A stretch of 64,000 bases of DNA from Alkalicoccobacillus porphyridii (GTDB lineage Bacteria > Bacillota > Bacilli > Bacillales > Bacillaceae_D): positions 59,625 to 123,624 of the forward strand of contig NZ_VLXZ01000012.1 of NCBI RefSeq assembly GCF_007293315.1, given 5' to 3'. Shown here in pieces: positions 33,261 to 43,382 of the stretch. The stretch's first letter is position 1, and each line of letters opens with the position of its first letter. The notes under the pieces were generated by a model. That model ran no database searches and was not told where the DNA came from. It saw only the letters and a program-made list of their open reading frames with translations. The position numbers and the translations under genes are program-made.

Positions 33261-34682
33261 TTACGCATGGATTGCTTTCCCATTTGCAGCTAATGCTGCT
33301 TCACTTAATCCTTCCGACAACGTAGGATGCGGATGGATGGTTTGAGCAACTTCCCAACTTGCCGCATCTAGTACCTTTGCAATCGCTGCTTCTGAGATAA
33401 GTTCAGTGGCATGAGGTCCAATGATATGAACACCAAGAAGATCATCGGTTTCTTTATCTGCAATGAGCTTCACAAATCCATTTGTTTCTCCTTGAACTAG
33501 TGCTTTTCCTATTGCTTGAAAAGGGAAGGTCCCTACTTTAATGTCATGCCCTTTTTCCTTAGAGGCATCTTCTGTTAAACCAACTGAAGCAATCTCTGGA
33601 TAGCTGTAAATGCAGCTTGGAATTGTATCTGGATTAATAGGCAGCGGCTGATGACCAAGAATATGCTCTACAGCGATGATCCCTTCATGGGAAGCCACAT
33701 GTGCTAATTGAAGGCCACCAATCACATCACCAATTGCATAGATATGCGATTCTTTTGTCTGTCCAAATTCATTTACCTTAATAAATCCATTCTCAGACTC
33801 AATATCCGTATTTTTCAAACCGATATCTTTTGTATTAGCGGCTCGTCCAACACATACAAGCAATTTCTCTGCCTCAAATTGAACAGACTCATTATTTACA
33901 AGCCCAGTTAATAAAACTTTATTCTCTTCTTTTATAACTTGATCTGCTTGAATATCAACATTAGTTATAATGGTAACTCCTCTTGCCTCCAACTGTTTAG
34001 CGGCTTCTCGCGCAATATCTCGATCTTCAGTTGGCAAAATTCTTTCGCCATACTCCAAGATCGTTACTTTAACGCCAAAGTCAATCAGCATGGATGCCCA
34101 CTCTACGCCAATAACCCCCCCTCCTACGATGATCATAGAAGCTGGGAGGTACTCGAGTTTCAGGGCATGATCAGAGGTTAAGATCTGAGCCCCATCAATG
34201 GTTAAGTCAGGAAGGGTACGTGCCGATGATCCAGTCGCAATTATGACGTTTTTACCAATCAACATCACATTTTCTTCTCCTTCACGCTCCACTGAAATGG
34301 TACCTGATGTTGGGGAGAAAATGGAAGGACCAAGTATCCTACCTGTCCCTTGGTAAATATCAATCTTGCCACGTTTCATTAAAGCTTGTACGCCTTTATG
34401 TAGCTGCTCCACAACCTTTTGCTTACGTGCTTGTGCAGCAGAAAAATCAAAGGAGACACCCTCAGCGGTCACACCATATTCGCTTGCCTCTTTAGTGAGT
34501 CTAAGCACTTCCGCACTTCGTAAAAGTGACTTACTAGGAATACAGCCCTTATGAAGGCATGTGCCTCCCATTTTGTCTCGCTCGACAATCGCTGTTTTGA
34601 GGCCTTCCTGCGCAGCCCTAATTGCCGCTACGTAACCGCCTGTTCCTCCACCAAGAATCACCAAATCATAGTCTTCCGCCAT
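33261..34682 (-). CDS. lpdV: Dihydrolipoamide dehydrogenase E3 of the branched-chain complex
   Basis: 473 residues from ATG 34682, behind GGGAGG; nine earlier codons rejected. FAD motif ILGGGTGGYVAAIRAAQ (~8), redox-active disulfide GGTCLHKGCIPSK (~38), NAD motif IVGGGVIGVEWASML (~180), and the C-terminal HPHPTLSE with the catalytic His-Glu pair. It reoxidises lipoamide of BkdB. It follows bcd by ~30 bases; in B. subtilis buk lies between these genes, here nothing does. Confidence 0.95.
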   Translation of the reverse strand: MAEDYDLVILGGGTGGYVAAIRAAQEGLKTAIVERDKMGGTCLHKGCIPSKSLLRSAEVLRLTKEASEYGVTAEGVSFDFSAAQARKQKVVEQLHKGVQALMKRGKIDIYQGTGRILGPSIFSPTSGTISVEREGEENVMLIGKNVIIATGSSARTLPDLTIDGAQILTSDHALKLEYLPASMIIVGGGVIGVEWASMLIDFGVKVTILEYGERILPTEDRDIAREAAKQLEARGVTIITNVDIQADQVIKEENKVLLTGLVNNESVQFEAEKLLVCVGRAANTKDIGLKNTDIESENGFIKVNEFGQTKESHIYAIGDVIGGLQLAHVASHEGIIAVEHILGHQPLPINPDTIPSCIYSYPEIASVGLTEDASKEKGHDIKVGTFPFQAIGKALVQGETNGFVKLIADKETDDLLGVHIIGPHATELISEAAIAKVLDAASWEVAQTIHPHPTLSEGLSEAALAANGKAIHA

Positions 34683-34711
34683 GGTGTCTCCTCCCTTACC
34701 TGTGCTCAAAT

Positions 34712-35824
34712 TTATTTCTGTAGTCCTGCTCTCGCTCTTGATAATAAGTGATGACCATCTCTCATAAACTGTTTGCGAGAACGTCTTAAACGTTCAATAC
34801 GTTCTTCAGCCATGCGATCGGCTGCGACGTTTGTTGATACCCCATCACGTTTAGCAATGTCAAATACCTTTGCGACATTGTCATAAATTCCTTCTACCTT
34901 TTTAATCGCACGATCACGATTGTAGCCTTTTAGCTCATCGGCGACGTTAATGACTCCGCCTGCATTAATAACATAATCCGGTGCATAAGCTATACCCATT
35001 TCCATTAAGCGCTCACCGTGGCATTCTTCTTTTAATTGATTGTTTGCAGCTCCTGCAACCACACTTGCTTTTATAACGGCAAGTGTCTCATCATTAATAA
35101 TGGCACCTAATGCATTAGGCGAGAAGATATCACAAGGCATACTATAAATTTCTTCTGGCGCTACATAGTGAGCTCCAAAATCGTCCACAGCGCGTTTTGC
35201 TGCTGCTTCATAGATATCTGTAACAATCAGTTCTGCACCCTCATCATGAAGATACTTACACAACTGATACGATACATTACCGACACCTTGTACCGCAATT
35301 TTTTTACCTGAAAGATTCTCGTCTCCAAAAGCTGCTTTAGCCGCTGCTTTCATTCCTACAAATACACCGTAAGCCGTGACTGGTGATGGGTTCCCAGAAG
35401 CTCCAAATGCAGGAGAGATACCTGTTACATAATCCGTTTCTTCATGAATAATGTCCATATCAGCAACAGTTGTACCAACATCTTCTGCTGTGATATAGCG
35501 CCCATTTAAACCTTGTATGTATCTACCGAATGCGCGAAACATTTCTTCATTTTTGTCTTTGCGAGGATCTCCAATAATGACTGTTTTTCCTCCACCGAGA
35601 TTTAAACCCGCCGCGGCATTCTTATATGTCATTCCTTTAGCTAAACGAAGAGCATCCTCAAAAGCCGCTTCCTCTGTGGTGTAGTTCCACATTCTTGTTC
35701 CACCTAAAGCCGGTCCAAGCGTTGTATCATGAATAGCAATGATTGCCTTTAAGCCAGACGTACGGTCCTGACAAACAACCACCTGTTCATAATCATACAT
35801 TTCCATCGTTGTAAAAAGATTCAT
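34712..35824 (-). CDS. bcd: Leucine/branched-chain amino acid dehydrogenase
   Basis: 370 residues from ATG 35824 (AAAGGAGG upstream); the 25 earlier codons have no site. Glu/Leu/Phe/Val dehydrogenase family: catalytic Lys in GGGKTVI (~80), GTRMWNY (~43), TAEDVGT (~113), Rossmann [13 protein letters not shown] (~182). It deaminates leucine, isoleucine and valine to the 2-oxoacids used by the Bkd complex, so it opens the pathway encoded by this operon. First gene of the run. Confidence 0.95.
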   Translation of the reverse strand: MNLFTTMEMYDYEQVVVCQDRTSGLKAIIAIHDTTLGPALGGTRMWNYTTEEAAFEDALRLAKGMTYKNAAAGLNLGGGKTVIIGDPRKDKNEEMFRAFGRYIQGLNGRYITAEDVGTTVADMDIIHEETDYVTGISPAFGASGNPSPVTAYGVFVGMKAAAKAAFGDENLSGKKIAVQGVGNVSYQLCKYLHDEGAELIVTDIYEAAAKRAVDDFGAHYVAPEEIYSMPCDIFSPNALGAIINDETLAVIKASVVAGAANNQLKEECHGERLMEMGIAYAPDYVINAGGVINVADELKGYNRDRAIKKVEGIYDNVAKVFDIAKRDGVSTNVAADRMAEERIERLRRSRKQFMRDGHHLLSRARAGLQK

Positions 35825-36193
35825 TGCGATTCCTCCTTTAGTCTTTTGGAAGGTCTTATTTTGTGCACAATTCTCTCTGTATCTATGCATCTCTCGCAAA
35901 TTGTCTCTCTTTAATTAAGAATCAGACGGTGCTGATGCTTTTTATTAATTATTCACCCCTGGCAAATTGCGCAATAACAGTATATCACGCAGCAATCCTG
36001 AATCCTATGCCTAGGCGATTTCACAGATAATTTGAATTTTATCAACGTTTTACATTTTAATTTATGACTAGGTACTAAAATCTACTCTTATATTATTACG
36101 TAAATTTTAAAAACATGCAACTTTAAGGCATATACTTCTCTGAAATTTTTAGCTACAATACATAAGAGAGTTATGTAAGGAGGAACAACGGTA
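35825..36193. promoter_or_regulatory. Divergent intergenic region bcd/yqzF
   Basis: Must hold the promoters for the bkd operon and yqzF. A TACAAT at 36154-36159 may be the yqzF -10. No convincing sigma-L (-24/-12) element or bkdR gene is visible, unlike B. subtilis. Confidence 0.4.
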
Positions 36194-36436
36194 ATGGGTC
36201 GTTTTATTGCATTAGTCATTTTATTAATCCCGATCTTTACAGCAGGCTTAGGTATTAAGCTAATGAGGGATGCTTTTTTTCATATTGTGCAGCCGCCTTT
36301 CTCGTCTGTGTCTTTTCAATTTCTAATGGGCATTATCTTATTTTTTGTTGGGTTTGCTTTTATCGGTGGATTTATTTTTCATCGTGATCGTAAAAATGGC
36401 AAAATCGGTCCTCGCTTTTCAAAAAAAGAAGGATAG
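36194..36436 (+). CDS. yqzF: Small membrane protein YqzF (DUF2627)
   Basis: 80 residues, two membrane helices at ~4-24 and ~42-62, then a basic tail (HRDRKNGKIGPRF). The pattern FIALVILLIPIF...GIKLMRD and FFVGFAFIGGFI is that of DUF2627. In B. subtilis yqzF is near bkdR and the bkd operon, consistent with its place here. Function unknown. GGAGGAACAACGG precedes the ATG. Confidence 0.88.
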   Translation: MGRFIALVILLIPIFTAGLGIKLMRDAFFHIVQPPFSSVSFQFLMGIILFFVGFAFIGGFIFHRDRKNGKIGPRFSKKEG

Positions 36437-36442
36437 GCAGGG

Positions 36443-37240
36443 TCATGTTTTTTTCACGACCCCTAGCCCATCCATCCAGCGCCAAAAGCGTCTTTTGGCA
36501 ATCCATTCTGAGAACGACACGCGTTCCGCTGACAAAAGCAGCATAAATAAAATAGTGGCACTAAACCACTGTAGCTCCATAGTCCCCTCATGTGTTAACC
36601 AAATTGCTAGAATGGCTCCTGTTGCTGTTGCCCCATTGTCCCCTAACATGGCTTTACGTTCACCTTCCAACACATACACTAAATAGAATATCGTTAATCC
36701 ATATAATAAACTGGAGAACGAAGGTAATGGCATAAAGAGCAAAATTGCTGCAGCTACTAAAAGGGAAAGCTTCCAAACCCGTAATGGCCGCGTATCAAAC
36801 AAATTCATAATATGAGGCAACAAGCATAATAAGAAAAACATACTGATACTTCTCATTGCAGACTGCGGTTGACTCAAAAAAGTGTACAACCCAGCTAATA
36901 AAATGGTTCCGACTGCTTTCATTAATCCAGTTGTCCATCTTCTGTCCTTTATTAGGGCGTGCACATGGCCGCGTATTCCTTTTGGCTCGGACTTTCCATA
37001 GCGATCATCAATAAACCCCATCACCCAAATACTTAAAACATACCCTAATGACAGATAAGAAAATACAAAGGAGTCACTTGGTGGAAATGCACACATAACA
37101 GCAAAGCCATAAACGACAACGACTCCAAGACTATAAGGCAGCTCCCGCTTCTCATAGTTTGGTACAGTCCACCTTGCCTCATAAAAAGCACACATACTTG
37201 TAAAAGCTATGATAGGAAGCGTAAGCATCAACAGAATCAT
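36443..37240 (-). CDS. MraY/WecA-like polyprenyl-phosphate sugar transferase
   Basis: 265 residues from ATG 37240, with GGAGGG six bases upstream; this start overlaps the preceding stop as ATGA. About eight membrane helices. Family-like sites: GFIDDRYG (~85, the Asp-Asp pair) and MLGDNGATATGA (~205). It is shorter than MraY (~320) and some catalytic loops are hard to place, so it may be a specialised member. It is the third gene of a cluster with steA and a GT2 enzyme, suggesting a lipid-linked glycan made near the division or spore machinery. Confidence 0.75.
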   Translation of the reverse strand: MILLMLTLPIIAFTSMCAFYEARWTVPNYEKRELPYSLGVVVVYGFAVMCAFPPSDSFVFSYLSLGYVLSIWVMGFIDDRYGKSEPKGIRGHVHALIKDRRWTTGLMKAVGTILLAGLYTFLSQPQSAMRSISMFFLLCLLPHIMNLFDTRPLRVWKLSLLVAAAILLFMPLPSFSSLLYGLTIFYLVYVLEGERKAMLGDNGATATGAILAIWLTHEGTMELQWFSATILFMLLLSAERVSFSEWIAKRRFWRWMDGLGVVKKT

Positions 37241-37902
37241 ATTGATTCCCTCCGCCATTGTTTTTCAATTTGCCGCCATTGTCTCAATCGATGAAGAATA
37301 CCTGATACGCTTTTGCCCATTTCTCGATGCTCCATACTTGTTTCTATTTCTAAAAGTCTGGCTCCCCCTTGAATCATGTGTAAGCACATGATTGTCTCAA
37401 TTCCAAATCCATCATAAGGACGGCTTAATAGTAAGCGTAGCCATCTTCTTTGAAACGCTCGTTGACCCGAAAGTGGAGCTTCCAGCCATATACCGGTTTG
37501 CTTATGAATGATCTTTTGTGCACGCTGCTTTACAATACCTCTCCCACCGTTCCCCTTAGAGACTATTTTGGAAATCGTTAAGTCTGCACGTTTTTCCATT
37601 AATGGCTCCAGTAAAACGGTAGCCTCAGCTGCTGTATGAGTTAGATCCGCATCAAGGCATAGAATGTACATGCCCTTGGCGAGTTTCCATCCCATCTGTA
37701 GAGCTTGACCCTTCCCCCTATTTACAGGCAAGTGCACACATGTGTCAGCTAATTCTTCTGCTATTTTTGCTGTTTGATCACTGCTACCATCATTTACACA
37801 GATAATTTCATGTGAAAACGGAATTGTACGCACTGACTCAATGGTTGCTGCGAGACGTTGCTCTTCGTTATAGGCAGGGATTATAACAGAGACTCTAGTC
37901 AT
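37237..37902 (-). CDS. Family 2 glycosyltransferase
   Basis: 221 residues. Start SVIIPAYNEEQRLAATIESV, then CVNDGSSDQTA (~35), GKGQALQMGWKLAKG (~64), LCLDADLTH (~82, the D-x-D metal site) and GQRAFQRRWL (~145). This resembles dolichol-phosphate mannosyltransferase-type enzymes that put a sugar on a polyprenyl phosphate. No membrane helix. It overlaps steA by 8 bases and the MraY-like gene by 4, so the three are one coupled operon. Confidence 0.88.
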   Translation of the reverse strand: MTRVSVIIPAYNEEQRLAATIESVRTIPFSHEIICVNDGSSDQTAKIAEELADTCVHLPVNRGKGQALQMGWKLAKGMYILCLDADLTHTAAEATVLLEPLMEKRADLTISKIVSKGNGGRGIVKQRAQKIIHKQTGIWLEAPLSGQRAFQRRWLRLLLSRPYDGFGIETIMCLHMIQGGARLLEIETSMEHREMGKSVSGILHRLRQWRQIEKQWRRESI

Positions 37903-39022
37903 GACGAAAAGCCTCTTTTCTTAGCAACATTCGATAGCCACGTCCAATCATGGTTTTCAGCTCCAACCATTCTTCCTGTAAATCGTGCCCCACCTTCTGA
38001 AATTGATCTGACAGCTTGGATGAGGCGAATAATGGATGAACCCCTTTTAAATCGGTGACTTTATCTCCTACTTGAATACGAGTTAATACGGTGGATGCCA
38101 TACCTTTCCGATTTTTTTCGAGAAACTCTTTCATGCCCGTCCGACACCCAATCAGAAAGAGGTGTTCCGCCTCTGCCCAAAATGATGATAACAATGCAGC
38201 GTCCTCACTTGTCCCCAAACATTGAAGCTCTTCTGCCTCAATGTTGTTTGCTAGTAGTCGTTCTCTACCTGGTGATGAACCATCCATGTATGAGTGACAA
38301 ATAATGCTTGCGCCACACTGCAATGCAGCAATCGATACCGAATCCATATCACCTATAATGATATTTGGTTTTAAACCAAGCTCTATTAGCCCATCTGCCG
38401 CCCCATCCACTGCTATAATTACGGGATTCATTAGCATTAACCAACGCCTTAATGCGTGTAAGTCCTGCTTATAGCTTCCATGTCTAGCTACAATTAGAAC
38501 GTATCGATTTTTTACTTGAAGTAGGCAATTAGGCACGTGTATAGGATCTACAATATATTGAGCTTCATTACTTGCGTGAGTGAGTGTGTTCGTTACAAAT
38601 GAAGTTAGAAGGCTTTGATAAGCTGCTTTAGCCTTTTGTTGTAATGCCTCAATATGTTGATTATTGTAATGACTTAGCTCAGCAAGTAAAATCTTATATC
38701 CATCTCGAATTAAAAAAAGCTGATCTCCATGTAGCGAAATCTCCACATTCCAACACTCCTCTTCTGGTCCGTACCAATAGGCTACATCAAATACATCTAT
38801 ACCAGCATCTAGTAGCTTACTCACGCCTCTATGCTCATACTTACCACTCATGGAAGGTTTACGATTAATAACCGCTTGAACCTTTTTCTTAATTAAAGAT
38901 TCTGCTGTTAAAGCATCAATATCTTCATGCCACAGCATCACAACTGAATCATTCGGAATTTCTTGTACTAAGACCTTGCTTATCTTTCCTTCATACAGTT
39001 GCCCTTTTATCGTACGTTGCAT
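37895..39022 (-). CDS. steA: SteA-like protein (putative cytokinetic ring protein)
   Basis: 375 residues from ATG 39022 (TGGAGG 6 bases upstream). N-terminal domain ~1-170 with SVVMLWHEDIDALTAESLI and KVQAVINRKPSMSGKY; central domain with the thiamin-pyrophosphokinase-like GDMDSVS (~227) and LIGCRTGMKEFLEK (~295); a C-terminal part without clear helices. In Corynebacterium SteA acts with SteB in cell separation. Bacillus relatives sit next to spo0A, as here, but their role is not established. The catalytic kinase residues appear only partly kept. Confidence 0.8.
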   Translation of the reverse strand: MQRTIKGQLYEGKISKVLVQEIPNDSVVMLWHEDIDALTAESLIKKKVQAVINRKPSMSGKYEHRGVSKLLDAGIDVFDVAYWYGPEEECWNVEISLHGDQLFLIRDGYKILLAELSHYNNQHIEALQQKAKAAYQSLLTSFVTNTLTHASNEAQYIVDPIHVPNCLLQVKNRYVLIVARHGSYKQDLHALRRWLMLMNPVIIAVDGAADGLIELGLKPNIIIGDMDSVSIAALQCGASIICHSYMDGSSPGRERLLANNIEAEELQCLGTSEDAALLSSFWAEAEHLFLIGCRTGMKEFLEKNRKGMASTVLTRIQVGDKVTDLKGVHPLFASSKLSDQFQKVGHDLQEEWLELKTMIGRGYRMLLRKEAFRHD

Positions 39023-39122
39023 AACGGCCTCCACATACATGATTTTTGGTTAGTATGTGCAAACAATAGATAAATTATGGACAGAAGTACTTAGAAGATG
39101 TGTAAATAAACTTCCCCACTAA

Positions 39123-39168
39123 AAAAACCTCTCTACATGCGGTTTTCACCACATACAAAAGAGGTTTT
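39123..39168 (-). terminator. Terminator downstream of spo0A
   Basis: AAAAAACCTCT pairs with AGAGGTTTTTT across a loop with inner ATG/CAT pairing; T runs follow on both strands. It lies ~60 bases past the spo0A stop and before steA. Confidence 0.8.
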
Positions 39169-39227
39169 TTAAACTTACTCTAGATCATATCCACAGTAAA
39201 AAACTATATTTATGCTATGATAGGGAC

Positions 39228-40019
39228 TTACCCTACTTTATGCTCAATTCGCAGCTTATCGGCCACCATCGCAATAAATTCGCTGTTGGTTGGTTTTGCC
39301 TTAGATTGGCTAACTGTGTAACCAAAAAGACTAGAAATGGACTCAATATTACCACGACTCCAAGCTACTTCAATGGCATGGCGAATCGCTCGTTCTACAC
39401 GGCTTGAGGTTGTATTAAATTTCTTTCCAATATCCGGGTACAGTACTTTTGTGATGGAACCGAGTAACTCGATGTCATTATAAACCATGGTGATAGCTTC
39501 ACGAAGATACATATAACCTTTTATGTGAGCCGGAACACCAATTTCGTGAATAATGCTTGTGATGCTAGCATCAAGGTTAAAGCGCTTTTCGGGCTTAGTT
39601 GTGTGTGTAAACGTAAATGAAGAGGTTTTTTGAGTTAAACCTGCTTTTTTACCGCCAATCTCACGTACCTTAGAGACAAGAATCTCCATATCAAAAGGCT
39701 TTAGTACATAATACGATGCACCAAGTTCGACCGCTTTTTTAGTTACATCCTCCTGCCCAAATGCCGTAAGCATGATAATATTAGGCTTAGATTGACTACT
39801 TTGACCTAGTCGTTCTAGAACAGCAAGCCCATCCAGATGAGGCATGATAATATCAAGTAAAAGAACATCTGGTTCCTTCTCCTCAACCAAACTTAAGCAC
39901 TCCTGACCATTATATGCTACACCGGCTACGACCATATCATCTTGAGCCGATATGTATTCACTTAAAAGATTTACCAGTTCTCGATTGTCATCGACTACAC
40001 ATACTTTTATTTTATCCAT
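39228..40019 (-). CDS. spo0A: Sporulation master regulator Spo0A
   Basis: 263 residues. Receiver domain ~1-125: acidic pocket Asp10-Asp11, phosphorylated Asp56 (LLLDIIMP), Thr85, Lys107 (VLKPF). A hinge is followed by the C-terminal DNA-binding effector domain ~150-263 with the recognition helix [15 protein letters not shown] and [17 protein letters not shown]. Phosphorylated Spo0A binds 0A boxes and switches the cell to sporulation. GAGGAGG precedes ATG 40019. A sigma-H promoter and 0A boxes lie upstream, as expected for positive feedback. Confidence 0.97.
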   Translation of the reverse strand: MDKIKVCVVDDNRELVNLLSEYISAQDDMVVAGVAYNGQECLSLVEEKEPDVLLLDIIMPHLDGLAVLERLGQSSQSKPNIIMLTAFGQEDVTKKAVELGASYYVLKPFDMEILVSKVREIGGKKAGLTQKTSSFTFTHTTKPEKRFNLDASITSIIHEIGVPAHIKGYMYLREAITMVYNDIELLGSITKVLYPDIGKKFNTTSSRVERAIRHAIEVAWSRGNIESISSLFGYTVSQSKAKPTNSEFIAMVADKLRIEHKVG

Positions 40020-40065
40020 AAAACTTCCTCCTCATTAATCGTGTGTTTTTTCTCTGTATTTACTA

Positions 40066-40090
40066 ATTCGACAGTTTGAATACAAGTCCT
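40066..40090 (-). promoter_or_regulatory. Sigma-H promoter with overlapping 0A box for spo0A
   Basis: Minus strand AGGACTT (40090-40084), 11-base spacer, GTCGAAT (40072-40066), matching the sigma-H pattern AGGA..T-N11-GAAT. TGTCGAA (40073-40067) is a perfect 0A box core on the -10. Confidence 0.75.
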
Positions 40091-40187
40091 TTATTTTTTT
40101 TAATTAATGCGAATTCTTTTACGTATGCTTTCTTATTCTCTGTTATTCGCCATTTTTCGTATATGAAGATCATATTATTTATATTTA

Positions 40188-40215
40188 TGTCGAATAATAT
40201 GAAATATGTCAACAG
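40188..40215 (-). promoter_or_regulatory. Vegetative promoter and second 0A box for spo0A
   Basis: Minus strand TTGACA (~40213-40208), 17 bases, CATAAA as a weak -10. A TGTCGAA core lies on the plus strand at 40188-40194, within the spacer and -10 boundary. This resembles the Pv/Ps arrangement of B. subtilis spo0A. Confidence 0.6.
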
Positions 40216-40250
40216 GATTATCTTAATATAATAAAACAAGCTAAAACGAT

Positions 40251-41534
40251 TTAACTCGCTTTAGCTTGTTGAGGAATATCCATGACACCTGCTTCTTCAA
40301 GCATCCAACCAATATGACATCCGTAGCCTGAGGTTGGGTCATTCACAAATACGTGAGTGACAGCACCAACAAGCTTGCCATCTTGAATGATTGGGCTACC
40401 ACTCATACCCTGAACAATACCTCCAGTGGCTTCAAGTAGCTTAGGGTCGGTTACTTTTAATACAAGACCTTTTGTAGCAGGTTGCTTTTGTGGAACAGCA
40501 TTTACGATCTCAATGTCGAATTCTTCAACCTTTTCACCACTAACTACGGTAAGAATTTTGGCTGGACCTTCTTTAATTTGACTTGATAATGCGATCGGAA
40601 GTTCTTGATCCATGACATTGTTTTTTAAATCTGCCTTTGTTAGTGTTCCAAAAATACCGAACGAACTATTTTTAGAAATGCTTCCGAGAATTTCACGGTC
40701 TTTTGAAAAGCTTGCTAATTTTTCCCCTGGGTCACCGTGACTCCCTTTTTCAATAGAAGTGACAGATGATCGCAGTACTTCACCATCATGCACCATAATT
40801 GGTTTATGCGTATCAGAATCTGAAATAACATGTCCTAATGCACCAAACTTTTTAGACAGAGGATCGTAAAAGGTCATCGTTCCAACTCCGGCAGCGGAAT
40901 CACGGATAAACAAACCCATGCGGTACGCGTCATCACCTTTTGATTTAATGGGATGTAACGTTCTGACGATTGGCTGCTGGTTACGCTTAAGTTCAATTTC
41001 AAGATTCTTTTCTTCTTCACCTGCTTGTTGCACTACTTTTGAAACTTGGCTCATTTTTTGAATGGGGATGCCGTTAATCTTTGTAATCATATCGCCTACT
41101 TCAATACCTGCTGTTTCACCAGGAGAGGTTTCACCCGTACTTGTTTTCACTAAATGGTGACCTACAACAAGCACTCCTTTGGTGTTTAACTTAACACCAA
41201 TCGACTGACCGCCTGCAATGACCTTTCGTTCTGGCAGTATTTGAACGGAAGTTGCTTTAACAGGAAATCCGCCAACTTGTAACATAAGCTGATCGTTTCC
41301 GGATGCTACTGTTTCTATAGTGTGGGAATCCTTCTGTTTTAATATAGATTCACCATTGTTATTCAGCTTTGCTTGTAGCTGATTTGAATGAGTAAGCTCT
41401 AAGTCTTCCCCTTGGAACATTGATATGGCTGTTGGGATTTGGGCCCATTCTTTTAACGGACTGGATAATCCGATATAAAGCATTCCTGCCATAAGCAGAA
41501 TGCCAATAATTAAACGCACTCCTTCTACTTTCAA
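40251..41534 (-). CDS. spoIVB: SpoIVB serine peptidase
   Basis: 427 residues from TTG 41534, chosen because AGGAGA is ~8 bases upstream and the length then matches B. subtilis SpoIVB (426). One membrane helix near the N-terminus (~8-24), a PDZ domain ~100-180 ([19 protein letters not shown]) and the S55 peptidase domain with a His in GALGHVISD and the catalytic Ser in GMSGSPII. Secreted from the forespore, it cleaves SpoIVFA and so triggers pro-sigma-K processing. It lies between recN and spo0A as in other Bacillus. Confidence 0.95.
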   Translation of the reverse strand: MKVEGVRLIIGILLMAGMLYIGLSSPLKEWAQIPTAISMFQGEDLELTHSNQLQAKLNNNGESILKQKDSHTIETVASGNDQLMLQVGGFPVKATSVQILPERKVIAGGQSIGVKLNTKGVLVVGHHLVKTSTGETSPGETAGIEVGDMITKINGIPIQKMSQVSKVVQQAGEEEKNLEIELKRNQQPIVRTLHPIKSKGDDAYRMGLFIRDSAAGVGTMTFYDPLSKKFGALGHVISDSDTHKPIMVHDGEVLRSSVTSIEKGSHGDPGEKLASFSKDREILGSISKNSSFGIFGTLTKADLKNNVMDQELPIALSSQIKEGPAKILTVVSGEKVEEFDIEIVNAVPQKQPATKGLVLKVTDPKLLEATGGIVQGMSGSPIIQDGKLVGAVTHVFVNDPTSGYGCHIGWMLEEAGVMDIPQQAKAS

Positions 41535-41626
41535 ATTCTTCACTCTCCTAGCTCCCAACCCACACCTCTTGTGGCTGTATTATTAATGTTGCCGTGAACG
41601 GCTCGATTTATAACTGCCACAAACAG

Positions 41627-41656
41627 AAAAAGCTCCCCTGAACTGGACAGCTTTTT
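41627..41656 (-). terminator. Terminator of recN
   Basis: AAAAAGCT pairs with AGCTTTTT around a 14-base loop, 14 bases past the recN stop. Confidence 0.75.
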
Positions 41657-41669
41657 CATGAATAATTAT

Positions 41670-43370
41670 TTAGGACTGTTTATGTTGACTCGCTAGGTTT
41701 AGTAATTCATGTGCGTGTTTTTTTGTTAATTCTGTTACTTCTACACCAGAAATCATTCGTGCAATTTCTTCAACCTTCGCTTTTTCGACTAATCCTTTTA
41801 CTGCTGTTGAAACACGTTCTTTTGATTCCTGTTTAGAGATATAAAGGTGCTGATCAGCCATCGCTGCCACCTGTGGCAAATGTGTAATACATAACACTTG
41901 AGATTCTTTAGCTATTGCAAAGATTTTTTCAGCAATGGATTGAGCCACTCTGCCACTCACACCCGTGTCCACCTCATCAAATATTACAGAAGTAACACCT
42001 TGATGTGCAGAGAATATTGATTTGATGGCAAGCATAATTCTAGAGATTTCCCCTCCTGAGGCCACTTTTGCTAATGGCTTTAAAGGCTCTCCTGGATTTG
42101 TAGAAATAAAGAACTCAATGTGATCGACACCTTTTGAAGTAAACGCAGCAAGCTCTTGGGAATCATGTGATTTGCTTTTAAACTCAATATTAAAGATGGT
42201 TTTCTCCATATAAAGTGCACGAAGCTGATTGTGAATTTCTTTTGATAATCGCTCGGCAGCTTTTTTACGAATTTGGGTTAGGGCGTCTGCCTCTACTTTC
42301 AGATCAAGCAATAGCTCTCGGAGCTTTTTATTTAATGATTGTAGCCGGTCATCCTTGTTCAACTTACTGTCTAACTCTTCTTCAATTCTTGAAGAATATT
42401 CAAGAATATCTTCGACGGTAGACCCATACTTACGTTTTAGCTGATTGATTTCTGCCAGCCTGTTTTCAATTAGCTCTAACTTCTCTGGGTCAAATTCAAC
42501 TTGCTCAAGCTTATCTCGAATTGAAAAAGCGGCTTCTTCTAATATAAAATAACTGCTTGAAACAGATTCGTGAAGGCTTTTATAGCTTGCATCAATATCT
42601 GTCACTGACTCCAGATTCGAGGCACTTTCTTGTATAAAATCTAACCCTCCAGCATCACCATAAAGTTTTTCATAACTTTCTCTTAGGAGTTGATACAGTT
42701 TTTCACTATTTGCCAGTCGGTTGCGATCAAGTTCAAGCTGCTCATCCTCATTAGGCTTAAGCTCTGCTTTCTCAATTTCATCTAATTGATAACGAAGAAG
42801 GTCAATCCTTTGTGCCGTTTCCTGCTCATTTTCATTTAAATCTTGAATTTGCTTATTTATCGTTTGAGCTTGTTCAAAAAGCTCTTGATATTCTGTAAGC
42901 GTACTAGAAATTTCCTTTGAAGCAAACTGATCCAAAAACATCAAATGCTTGTCCGGCTGCATAAGCGTCTGATGCTCATGCTGACCGTGGACATCCACTA
43001 ATGACTGACCAATTTCTCTGAGGATACCAAGCGTGACTAACTTCCCATTAATCCGACACACGCTTTTTCCCTGCTGAGTAATTTCTCTTCGTAAAATCAT
43101 TTCCTCGTCAGCTTGTATGCCAAGCTCAATAGCTTTTTGCACGGCTTGATGATTTTCATCTACTGCAAAAAGGCCTTCTATCTCTGCACGTGACTCACCA
43201 TGTCTAACGAATTCTGCAGACCCTCGCCCTCCGAGAAGCAAACCGATGGCGTCTATAATAATGGATTTACCTGCACCAGTTTCTCCTGTAAGCACGGTTA
43301 GTCCTCTTTCGAATGGAACAGTAAGTTCATCAATAATCGCAAAATGCTTTATAGATAGTTCTATTAGCAT
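41670..43370 (-). CDS. recN: DNA repair protein RecN
   Basis: 566 residues, SMC-like ATPase acting early in double-strand-break repair. Walker A GETGAGKS at 29-36, a long coiled coil ~150-370 interrupted in the middle, signature LAKVASGGEISRIMLA (~430), Walker B VIFDEVDTGVSG (~455) and an H-loop THLPQVAAMADQH (~490). GGTGGGG precedes ATG 43370. It is 12 bases downstream of argR, the usual Bacillus order. Confidence 0.97.
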   Translation of the reverse strand: MLIELSIKHFAIIDELTVPFERGLTVLTGETGAGKSIIIDAIGLLLGGRGSAEFVRHGESRAEIEGLFAVDENHQAVQKAIELGIQADEEMILRREITQQGKSVCRINGKLVTLGILREIGQSLVDVHGQHEHQTLMQPDKHLMFLDQFASKEISSTLTEYQELFEQAQTINKQIQDLNENEQETAQRIDLLRYQLDEIEKAELKPNEDEQLELDRNRLANSEKLYQLLRESYEKLYGDAGGLDFIQESASNLESVTDIDASYKSLHESVSSSYFILEEAAFSIRDKLEQVEFDPEKLELIENRLAEINQLKRKYGSTVEDILEYSSRIEEELDSKLNKDDRLQSLNKKLRELLLDLKVEADALTQIRKKAAERLSKEIHNQLRALYMEKTIFNIEFKSKSHDSQELAAFTSKGVDHIEFFISTNPGEPLKPLAKVASGGEISRIMLAIKSIFSAHQGVTSVIFDEVDTGVSGRVAQSIAEKIFAIAKESQVLCITHLPQVAAMADQHLYISKQESKERVSTAVKGLVEKAKVEEIARMISGVEVTELTKKHAHELLNLASQHKQS

Positions 43371-43382
43371 GAATTCCCCACC

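Noticed and set aside
35900..36060. Sigma-L (-24/-12) promoter upstream of bcd
   Set aside because: A TGGCAAATTGC string is on the wrong strand and has the wrong GG-to-GC spacing.
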